Below, in pieces: positions 34,879 to 42,122 of a stretch of DNA of 64,000 bases; position 1 is the stretch's first letter, and every line of letters starts with the position of its first letter. Source of the DNA: Pollutimonas sp036675275 (GTDB lineage Bacteria; Pseudomonadota; Gammaproteobacteria; Burkholderiales; Burkholderiaceae_B); assembly GCA_036675275.1 (NCBI GenBank), contig JAKFFG010000012.1, forward strand, positions 1 to 64,000, read 5' to 3'. A program made the position numbers and the translations under genes. Below the pieces are notes generated by a model. It did not search any database and had not been told where the DNA came from. It was given only the letters and a program-made list of their open reading frames with translations.

Positions 34879-37103
34879 ACCGGATTTTGCGGCCTGCGAA
34901 ATTCGCCGGCCGCAAAGTCATCGACTTCGACAACGGCAGCCACCGCCTTTTCCGCCGCCTCCAGCGCATCGGCCTGGGCTTGCGTAATGGCGCCGTTGGC
35001 ATGCGCAAGCCGCCAGTCCTTGAGCCCGGCGTGCCGGACACGATCCAGCAAGGGCTGAACTTCTACCACCAGCTCGAAGGCGCGTTCCAGCTGCTCGACG
35101 CTGGGGCTGTCGTGGCCCTCCCACACTGCCCCCACCAATCGATCGCGCGTATCGGAGGGCTCGAGCAGTATGTCTGCGCATAGCGCCGTCGTCTTGTCGG
35201 ACGGAGGCGCCGCCCGCAAACCGGGAGGCAGCAACAAAGCGCGCAGCACCCAGCTGGCGCCGCGCGCGGGAAGATTGAGCAATACATCGTCCAGGCGTTT
35301 TTCCACCGTCGCAAATGCCTGCTCGGCGCACCACTTTACCAGCGGCAGGTCAGATTCGTGTTGCCCCTCGTTTTGCCAGCGCTTGAGCACCGCGGTAAGC
35401 AAGTACAGCTCGGCCAGCACATCGCCCAGGCGCGCAGAAAGCATTTCCTTGCGTTTGAGCGACCCCCCCAGCGTCAGCAAGGCAATTTCGGAAACCAGCG
35501 CGAATGCGGCCGAATACCGGATCAGTCCGCGATGGTAAGGCGCTGCGGCCCCCGTTCCTCGAGGGGCAGAAACGAAACGCGCGGCGGTCCACGCCATGCC
35601 GGTTGCACGCAGCGCGTTCTTGACGCTGTGGGCAAGGTGTTTCCATATCACCGCATCGAACGCGTCTTCACCTGCGGTCTGATCGCTGTTGCCAAGCGCC
35701 ACCACTTCTTTCATCAGGTAGGGGTGAGCCCGTATGGCGCCCTGGCCAAAGACGATGAGACTGCGCGTGAGGATGTTGGCGCCCTCTACTGTAATGGCCA
35801 CGGGCAAGGCGCGATACAAACTGCCCAGATAATTGCTGGGCCCATCGATGACGGCTTTGCCCGCGTGCACGTCCATGGCGTCATTCACTGATTGCCGCAT
35901 GCGCTCGGTGGCATGCAGTTTCATGATGGCCGACACAACGGACGGCTTGTATCCCAACTGCAGACCCGAACAGGTGAAACGACGAGCCGCTTCCACCAGG
36001 TAGGCGTTGCCGGCAAGGCGACCCAACTTTTCCTGTATACCTTCAAATTTCCCTATGGGGATGCCGAATTGAGTGCGGACGCGGGCGTAGGCGCCCGAGG
36101 TGTGAGCCGCAAATACGCAGGCGGCAGCCGACAGGGACGGCAAAGAGATACCGCGTCCGGCGGCAAGGGCGCTCATGAGCATTTGCCATCCCTGGCCCGC
36201 CTGCTGCACGCCGCCGATTAGGGCGTCGATAGGCACGAATACGTCGGTGCCTTCGGTCGGGCCATTCTGAAACGCCTGCATCGCGGGCAAGTGCCTGCGG
36301 CCTATGGTGACGCCGGGCAGCCCTGTGGGCACCAGCGCAACCGAAATACCCAGCTCGCGCTTGTTGCCGATAAGGCCTTCAGGATCGGACAGCTTGAAAG
36401 CCAGGCCCATTACCGTCGCCACAGGACTGAGGGTAATGTAGCGCTTGCGCCAATTGAGCAATATGCCCAACGTGCTTATACCGTCGACCTCGCGCCGGCA
36501 TACGATGCCGGAGTCGGTCATGGCCGCGGCGTCGGACCCGGCTTCGGGGCTGGTCAGGCCGAAACAGGGGATTTCTTCACCGTGGGCGAGTCGCGGCAAC
36601 CAGTACTGGCGCTGCTCTTCAGTGCCAAACTGCATAAGCAGCTCACCGGGCCCCAGCGAGTTCGGAACCATGACGGTAACGCCGGCAGTAACGGATCGCA
36701 CGGATATACGGCGCACCACTTCGGAATGCGCGTACGCCGAAAAACCAAGCCCCCCGTATTCTTTGGGGATGATCATGCCGAAGAAGCCATGCTGTTTGAG
36801 GTATGCCCATACCGCTGGGGGCAGATCGCCATGCTGCCACGTGATTTCCCAGTCGTTGAGCATGCGGCAGAGCTCGGCAACCGGACCATCCATGAAAGCC
36901 TGTTCATCGGCGGTAAGCGCGACGGGTTTCACATTGACCAGGGAACTCCAGTCGGGCCTGCCGGAGAAAATCTGGGCGTCCCACCAGACGTCGCCGGCTT
37001 CAATGGCCTGCTGCTCGGTGGGCGACAGGGTCGGCATGCTTTCGCGCGCCATACGGTACAGAGGTTCAGTCAGCCACTGACGGCGCCACGCTCTCCAGTT
37101 CAT
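34875..37103 (-). CDS. FadE-like acyl-CoA dehydrogenase
   Basis: A 742-residue acyl-CoA dehydrogenase with the long C-terminal DUF1974-type extension seen in E. coli FadE. The N-terminal domain has FFGMIIPKEYGGLGFSAYAH, then PGELLMQFGTEEQRQYWLPR and IPCFGLTSPEAGSDAAAM, a FAD-contacting stretch. ARVRTQFGIPIGKFEGIQEK is in the C-terminal catalytic domain. The ATG at 37103 is preceded by AAGGGA; upstream in-frame residues do not look family-like. It performs the first oxidation of fatty acyl-CoA in beta-oxidation. No other fatty-acid genes are adjacent. Confidence 0.9.
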   Translation of the reverse strand: MNWRAWRRQWLTEPLYRMARESMPTLSPTEQQAIEAGDVWWDAQIFSGRPDWSSLVNVKPVALTADEQAFMDGPVAELCRMLNDWEITWQHGDLPPAVWAYLKQHGFFGMIIPKEYGGLGFSAYAHSEVVRRISVRSVTAGVTVMVPNSLGPGELLMQFGTEEQRQYWLPRLAHGEEIPCFGLTSPEAGSDAAAMTDSGIVCRREVDGISTLGILLNWRKRYITLSPVATVMGLAFKLSDPEGLIGNKRELGISVALVPTGLPGVTIGRRHLPAMQAFQNGPTEGTDVFVPIDALIGGVQQAGQGWQMLMSALAAGRGISLPSLSAAACVFAAHTSGAYARVRTQFGIPIGKFEGIQEKLGRLAGNAYLVEAARRFTCSGLQLGYKPSVVSAIMKLHATERMRQSVNDAMDVHAGKAVIDGPSNYLGSLYRALPVAITVEGANILTRSLIVFGQGAIRAHPYLMKEVVALGNSDQTAGEDAFDAVIWKHLAHSVKNALRATGMAWTAARFVSAPRGTGAAAPYHRGLIRYSAAFALVSEIALLTLGGSLKRKEMLSARLGDVLAELYLLTAVLKRWQNEGQHESDLPLVKWCAEQAFATVEKRLDDVLLNLPARGASWVLRALLLPPGLRAAPPSDKTTALCADILLEPSDTRDRLVGAVWEGHDSPSVEQLERAFELVVEVQPLLDRVRHAGLKDWRLAHANGAITQAQADALEAAEKAVAAVVEVDDFAAGEFRRPQNPV

Positions 37104-37232
37104 GATGGTCCCTTTGTTGCTTTGATGTGATGTGTCATTATCTCCTGAAAGCACAGGTCGCGAATCGAGCAAATAATGGGCGGAAGACGGTACTGGCGTT
37201 AAAATCGTCGCTTGCTCCCGCCGACATTGCCA

Positions 37233-37688
37233 ATGACTACTATGTTGCCCTCCAGCCCTGTTCCGATCCGCGAGGCCTGTCCGCCGGGTGCGTGCACGTG
37301 CGACCGGGAAAGCCTGCTCGAGGATCCCGATGGCGATACGCGCATTCTCCTGCTCACCAAAGAGCAGGAAAAAAAACTCATTGCACGCATCGAAAACATA
37401 TCAAGCTACAGCGACTTGAAACACATCGAAGAGCGCATCCATGCGCAACTCGGTGTAATGTTGCATATCACGCCCAGCGTCCATGGCGTGCGAACGGTGC
37501 GCGGCTTGACGATCCAGCTCAGCCCTCGCCCAGGGCTTTGCAGGAAGACGCGGCAATCCATACCCGCCGCCATACGCCGATGCCTGGAGCAGAATCCGGA
37601 GATTGTCTATCCACTGCTCGACGAGCACGACCTGCTCGGCTCCCACGGCGGTCGCGATGTCCCGATGCCGGACCACCGAACCGGGTAA
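37233..37688 (+). CDS. Conserved hypothetical protein with CPPGACTC motif
   Basis: I do not recognise a characterised family, though I believe similar proteins occur in Bordetella. From the ATG at 37233 it has 151 residues. Visible features are a cysteine cluster near residue 15, EACPPGACTCDRE (C-x5-C-x-C), an acidic stretch, then LTKEQEKKLIARIENISSYS, which looks helical. The middle holds HGVRTVRGLTIQLSPRPGLC and RKTRQSIPAAIRRCLEQNPE. No signal peptide or membrane segment. An in-frame ATG at 37212 is an alternative start. Metal binding is possible but untested. It precedes a glutaredoxin-like gene. Confidence 0.65.
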   Translation: MTTMLPSSPVPIREACPPGACTCDRESLLEDPDGDTRILLLTKEQEKKLIARIENISSYSDLKHIEERIHAQLGVMLHITPSVHGVRTVRGLTIQLSPRPGLCRKTRQSIPAAIRRCLEQNPEIVYPLLDEHDLLGSHGGRDVPMPDHRTG

Positions 37689-37728
37689 ACTTCGGCCTTC
37701 TTCCCTGCAAGTTTCGAGATTACTTCCT

Positions 37729-38100
37729 ATGTTGATGAAAACCCTGCGTGTCGGTCTTGGCCAACTGATTGTGCTCGGCGATGCCGTGACGCGCCCTCGT
37801 CCGCAACAGCGTTCCGCCCAGGGCCGGGCCCAGGTTGCCAAGGAAGCGGCCGGACTGTCGCTCTACCAGTTTCACGCCTGCCCTTTCTGCGTCAAGACCC
37901 GCCGCGCCCTGCATCGCCTCGACGTGCAGGTAACGCTGCATGACGCCAAGAAAAGTCCCATGCGCGAGCGCCTGCTCGAAGGCGGAGGCAAGGTCAAAGT
38001 GCCCTGCCTGCATATCGAGGAAGAGGGCCAATCCCGCTGGCTCTACGAGTCCAACGAAATAATCGCCTATCTGGAGCAGCGCTTCTCCGGGATTGCCTGA
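37729..38100 (+). CDS. Glutaredoxin-like (GST N-terminal domain) protein
   Basis: A 123-residue thioredoxin-fold protein. After a short hydrophobic N-terminus it has SLYQFHACPFCVKTRRALHR with the redox-active CPFC pair. GKVKVPCLHIEEEGQSRWLY carries the cis-proline, and ESNEIIAYLEQRF is the GST/GrxB-type glutathione-binding end. It probably acts as a glutathione-dependent disulfide reductase. The ATG at 37729 is used; 37735 is an alternative. The open frame runs back to 37603 only as overlap with the hypothetical gene upstream. Confidence 0.85.
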   Translation: MLMKTLRVGLGQLIVLGDAVTRPRPQQRSAQGRAQVAKEAAGLSLYQFHACPFCVKTRRALHRLDVQVTLHDAKKSPMRERLLEGGGKVKVPCLHIEEEGQSRWLYESNEIIAYLEQRFSGIA

Positions 38101-38169
38101 CCAGGCGCTTTTTCCGCTGCCATGCTGGTTTTCCGTACACTATAGGGGTCCAGACAACAAAGTCCAGCC

Positions 38170-39159
38170 ATGGAAGATATCGTCCAGCTGCGTCCAGAAG
38201 GCTTGTATTGCCCGGCAGGCGACTTCCATATCGATCCGTGGCAGCCGGTGGCGCGGGCAGTGATTACGCACGGGCATGGCGACCATGCGAAGCCCGGAAT
38301 GGGCGAATACTATACGTCTCGTGTCGGCTTGCCCATCCTGCAATGGCGATTGCAGGACCAGCTATTTCATCCTTGCGACTACGGCGAGGTGTTCCGGCTG
38401 GGCAGTGCACGGGTATCGCTGCATCCCGCGGGCCATGTACTGGGCTCCGCGCAGGTGCGCATAGAAGTCGACGGCCGCACATGGGTGATTTCCGGCGACT
38501 ACAAGCGCCAGGCCGACCCCACGTGCGCCCCATTCGAAGTCGTACCCTGCGATACCTTCATCACCGAATCCACGTTTGGCTTGCCCATCTATCGCTGGCC
38601 CGACGCATCCCTTGTCGCGCGCGACATTGTGCAATGGAGGGATCACTGTGCGGCCCGAGGGCAAACCGCCATATTGTTCTGTTATGCCCTGGGCAAGGCA
38701 CAACGCGTGCTCGCCGAGATCATGGCCCACACTGATAAACCAGTGCTGCTGCATGGGGCCATGGCCGCAGGCGTAGAGGTCTATCGACGCGCCGGCATAT
38801 CAATGACACCGACCCGGCTCATCAGCGAAATGCCGGCCGGAGCCGATTTCGCGGGAGAGCTGGTCATGGCTCCGCCATCGGCGGCCGGCAGCTCGTGGCT
38901 GCGGCGCTTTCGCAATGCGCAACAGGGTTTTGCGTCGGGCTGGATGCGCGTGCGCGGCAACCGGCGGCGGCGCAATATGGATCGCGGCTTTGTTATTTCC
39001 GACCATGCCGACTGGCCGGATCTCATGGACACCATACGGCAAACAGGAGCCAGCCGGGTCATCGTCACCCATGGCGATACGCACGCACTGGTGCGCGCCC
39101 TGAATGAAGAAGGAATCGCCGCCGAAACACTTACGACCCAATTTGGCGAGGACGACTGA
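38170..39159 (+). CDS. Ligase-associated beta-CASP DNA exonuclease
   Basis: A 329-residue metallo-beta-lactamase/beta-CASP nuclease of the ligase-associated exonuclease type. The metal motif is ITHGHGDHAKPGM; HPAGHVLGSAQVRIE is the next conserved block, then WVISGDYKRQADPTC and FITESTFGLPIYRWP. The C-terminus has FVISDHADWPDLMDTI and VIVTHGDTHALVRAL. The following ATP-dependent ligase begins 3 bases later. In many proteobacteria these two belong to a four-gene repair unit with an Lhr-like helicase and a phosphoesterase, which are absent here. Confidence 0.93.
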   Translation: MEDIVQLRPEGLYCPAGDFHIDPWQPVARAVITHGHGDHAKPGMGEYYTSRVGLPILQWRLQDQLFHPCDYGEVFRLGSARVSLHPAGHVLGSAQVRIEVDGRTWVISGDYKRQADPTCAPFEVVPCDTFITESTFGLPIYRWPDASLVARDIVQWRDHCAARGQTAILFCYALGKAQRVLAEIMAHTDKPVLLHGAMAAGVEVYRRAGISMTPTRLISEMPAGADFAGELVMAPPSAAGSSWLRRFRNAQQGFASGWMRVRGNRRRRNMDRGFVISDHADWPDLMDTIRQTGASRVIVTHGDTHALVRALNEEGIAAETLTTQFGEDD

Positions 39160-39162
39160 AAC

Positions 39163-40770
39163 ATGGAGCGCTTCGCCCTCCTTTATCAGGAACTGGATCG
39201 CAGCACGGCAACGCTGGACAAGCGCGCCGCCCTGCTCGCTTACTTTCGCGACGCACCGCCGCGCGATGCGGCGTGGGCGCTCTATCTGCTGTCGGGTGGA
39301 AAAATCACGAGCGCGAAGCGCAAAATCGCCACGACATCGGAATTGCGCGAATGGATCGCCGCAGCCACCGGCATGCCGGACTGGCTGGTGCAGGAAAGCT
39401 ACGATCATGTCGGCGACCTGGCCGAAACCCTGGCTCTGCTGATGCCGGACCCACAGCACTCCATGGAAGATATCCCTTTGGCGGACTGGATAGAATTCCG
39501 GCTTCTGCCGGTTGCCAACAGCGCGCCGCAGGATAGGCGGGATGCCATTCTGCAGGCTTGGCGCGGCCTGCCTCTGGATCAACGACTGGTGTTCAACAAA
39601 CTGCTGACGGGCTCCTTGCGCGTAGGCGTCTCCAAGAGGCTGGTTCAGCAAGCCCTGGCCGAGCTCTCGGGAATAGACATCGCCCGCATAGCGCAACGCA
39701 TGCTCGGCGCGTGGCTGCCTTCGCCCGCCTTTCTGCGCGATCTGCTGTCCGCCGAAACTTTGCCTACGGACAGCCAGCAACCCTACCCTTTTTTCCTGGC
39801 GTCGCCCCTGGAGAACGAACCGGCAACACTGGGCCACATTGCCGACTGGATGCTCGAATGGAAGTGGGATGGCATCCGGCTGCAAGTGCTCAAGCGCCGG
39901 GGTAGTGTGGCGCTCTGGTCCCGGGGCGAAGAACGCCTGGACGGACGCTTCCCGGAAATCGAGGCCGCGGCGGCCGCTCTTGCCCACGACTGTGTGCTCG
40001 ATGGCGAATTGCTGGCATGGCGCGATGGAGAAAGCGCGCCCATGCCCTTTGCCGCCCTGCAGACCCGCATCCAGCGGCTCAAGCCCGTGCCGAAGATCCT
40101 GAAGGAAACGCCTGTGCAAGTCATGGTCTACGATCTGCTTGAACGCGATGGTGAAGATTTGCGCCCCCTTCCACAGTACGAACGCCGCCGGGCGCTCGAG
40201 TCGCTGCTGGAGCAGAGCCCTCCCGGTTCGCCCTTGCGCCTGTCGCCACTGATAGACGCCGCCGATTGGAATGAGGCTGGCGCCCTGCGCGACAGCGTGA
40301 GGGAGCGCGGGGTGGAAGGCCTGATGCTCAAGCGCGTGACCGCAACATACCAGGCCGGTCGCCGTCGCGGCGACTGGTGGAAATGGAAAATTGATCCGCT
40401 GACGATAGATGCCGTCCTGCTGTACGCCCAGCCCGGGCATGGGCGACGCAGCACGCTTTATACCGACTATACGTTCGGACTGTGGAGCGGGGAAACGCTG
40501 ACGCCGATCGCCAAGGCCTATTCCGGCCTGAGCGACAAAGAGATATTGGAGCTGGACAAATGGATCCGCGCACATACCATTGATCGCTTCGGGCCGGTCC
40601 GGGCCGTGGAACCGCAGCATGTGTTCGAGCTGGCGTTCGAAGCGGTCAATCTGTCCAAGCGGCACAAGTCTGGTGTGGCCGTCCGTTTTCCGCGCATACT
40701 GCGCTGGCGGCTCGACAAGCCGGTCGGCGAAGCCGACCGGCTGGAAACACTGAAGACGCTGGCGAAGTAG
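39163..40770 (+). CDS. ATP-dependent DNA ligase (ligase-associated repair unit)
   Basis: A 535-residue ATP-dependent ligase of the proteobacterial type paired with a beta-CASP exonuclease; homologues are called cisplatin-damage-response ligases. The N-terminal DNA-binding domain covers about 1-200. Motif I is EWKWDGIRLQV with adenylated lysine K234. Motif III region is SRGEERLDGRFPE, motif IV VLDGELLAW, and motif V EGLMLKRVTATYQAG then WWKWKIDPL. An OB domain with RVRFPRI-like end (RFPRILRWRLDKP) closes the protein. It is separate from the essential NAD-dependent LigA. Confidence 0.94.
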   Translation: MERFALLYQELDRSTATLDKRAALLAYFRDAPPRDAAWALYLLSGGKITSAKRKIATTSELREWIAAATGMPDWLVQESYDHVGDLAETLALLMPDPQHSMEDIPLADWIEFRLLPVANSAPQDRRDAILQAWRGLPLDQRLVFNKLLTGSLRVGVSKRLVQQALAELSGIDIARIAQRMLGAWLPSPAFLRDLLSAETLPTDSQQPYPFFLASPLENEPATLGHIADWMLEWKWDGIRLQVLKRRGSVALWSRGEERLDGRFPEIEAAAAALAHDCVLDGELLAWRDGESAPMPFAALQTRIQRLKPVPKILKETPVQVMVYDLLERDGEDLRPLPQYERRRALESLLEQSPPGSPLRLSPLIDAADWNEAGALRDSVRERGVEGLMLKRVTATYQAGRRRGDWWKWKIDPLTIDAVLLYAQPGHGRRSTLYTDYTFGLWSGETLTPIAKAYSGLSDKEILELDKWIRAHTIDRFGPVRAVEPQHVFELAFEAVNLSKRHKSGVAVRFPRILRWRLDKPVGEADRLETLKTLAK

Positions 40771-40802
40771 CAGACCCGTCGATACGCGCGATTTCGCGCA
40801 AG

Positions 40803-41507
40803 TCAGGTCCGTTTTGGCGTCTCGAGCCCTTTCATCACAGCAGGACGGGCCACGAAGGTATCGAGCACGCGTGTAACGTTCCTGAAATCCGAGATTCCCA
40901 CCAGCTCACCTGCCTCGTAGAAGCCTATCAGGTTGCGCACCCACGGAAAGGTCGCGATATCGGCGATGGTGTAGTCGTCGCCCATGATCCAGCTGCGGCC
41001 CTCGAGCCGCTGATCGAGCACGCCCAGCAGGCGCCTGGCTTCGGCAACATAGCGGTCGCGAGGACGCTTGTCTTCGTAATCCTTGCCGGCAAACTTGTTG
41101 AAAAAACCCAGTTGGCCGAACATCGGGCCTATGCCCCCCATCTGAAACATCAGCCACTGTATCGTATGGTATCGGCCGGCCGCATCCCGCGGCATGAATT
41201 TTCCGGCCTTCTCGGCCAGATAGAAAAGAATGGCGCCCGACTCGAACAGCCCAAGTGGCTTGCCGTCCGGACCGTTGGGATCCAGGATGGCAGGAATCTT
41301 GTTGTTGGGGCTGAGGGAGAGGAACTCCGGCGAGTTTTGCTCTTTGTCATCGAAGCGGACAAGATGCGGTTCATAAGGCAGCCCGGTTTCTTCCAGCATA
41401 ATCGCAGCCTTGACGCCATTGGGCGTAGGCACCGAATAGAGCTGAATGCGGTTAGGGTGCTGCGCGGGCCATTTCTTGGTGATCGGGAAAAGAGAGAGAT
41501 CAGTCAC
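40803..41507 (-). CDS. Glutathione S-transferase (YfcG/YghU-like)
   Basis: A 234-residue GST of the Nu-like class. The N-terminal thioredoxin domain has IQLYSVPTPNGVKAAIMLEE, where T/N near residue 28 is the glutathione-activating position in YfcG-type enzymes. NNKIPAILDPNGPDGKPLGL carries the cis-proline, followed by FESGAILFYLAEK. The C-terminal helical domain has MGGIGPMFGQLGFFNKFAGK and DDYTIADIATFPWVRN. Such proteins have disulfide-bond reductase activity. It converges on the DNA ligase. Confidence 0.92.
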   Translation of the reverse strand: MTDLSLFPITKKWPAQHPNRIQLYSVPTPNGVKAAIMLEETGLPYEPHLVRFDDKEQNSPEFLSLSPNNKIPAILDPNGPDGKPLGLFESGAILFYLAEKAGKFMPRDAAGRYHTIQWLMFQMGGIGPMFGQLGFFNKFAGKDYEDKRPRDRYVAEARRLLGVLDQRLEGRSWIMGDDYTIADIATFPWVRNLIGFYEAGELVGISDFRNVTRVLDTFVARPAVMKGLETPKRT

Positions 41508-41556
41508 TGAGTATCCTTAGGCGAGGAAAGGGACGTCCAGAATACCTCATACGCTG

Positions 41557-41913
41557 TCAGGCGAGCTCCCAGGCGATAGACACAACACCAAGCAACAATA
41601 CTGCTGCCGACGCAATAAACCACCGCACTGTCCGTTCGTACTCGTGTTCTTCGTCGTCTGCCAGGCGCAGAGCCCTGTACAACGCGATAATCTGGAGCAC
41701 AATGGCAGTGGTCAACATGATGCCGGGAATAATGGATTTGATTGTCCACTCGCCAGGGGCTTCCATGCCCCAGAAGCGCAAGAATCCAAGCGAAAACCCC
41801 AGCAAGACAGTAATGGCGGTGATTATTCCCTGCCGGTAACCCTGGGGTAACGGCTTTCTGGCCTTTCCACCAGCTGGCTTGCGACTTTCCCCGGCAATTT
41901 CGATTTCAGGCAT
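41557..41913 (-). CDS. Small membrane protein, uncharacterised
   Basis: From the ATG at 41913 this is a 118-residue protein I do not recognise. After a basic N-terminus (KPAGGKARKPLPQGYRQG) there are three hydrophobic segments, around 36-55, 62-82 and 98-116, separated by LYRALRLADDEEHEYERTVR, an acidic helix. No catalytic motif is visible. Other in-frame starts exist upstream (41934, 42039). It is divergent from the SF1 helicase gene across about 209 bases, so the two may share a regulatory region; nothing else is evident in that gap. Confidence 0.6.
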   Translation of the reverse strand: MPEIEIAGESRKPAGGKARKPLPQGYRQGIITAITVLLGFSLGFLRFWGMEAPGEWTIKSIIPGIMLTTAIVLQIIALYRALRLADDEEHEYERTVRWFIASAAVLLLGVVSIAWELA

Positions 41914-42122
41914 CAAGACTCGCTGTCGTAGCATCGGCCCGCCCTGCCGACCAGGGCAACATCTCCTCTCCCTCTTTGTTGATTGTGCCTCCGGACCCCT
42001 GCGCTCCACAAGTACTTTGGGCCGATTGCGCGCCGCCAAGGTCTTTCAATACGTAAGCGGGCCGCACAGCGCCATAGCCGTCGCGTCCCACAGGGTAAGA
42101 TCTGTGCCTTGGAGCTTAAGCT

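Noticed and set aside
38129..38150. CACTATAGGGG upstream of the exonuclease gene, resembling the T7 promoter core.
   Set aside because: Only the 3' part matches; the upstream T7 recognition bases are missing and no phage genes are present. Likely coincidence around a weak host -10.
38800..40665. A 621-codon open frame on the minus strand, antisense to the ligase and exonuclease genes.
   Set aside because: It is opposite two proteins with complete motif sets and has no recognisable domain; long antisense frames are common in GC-rich DNA.
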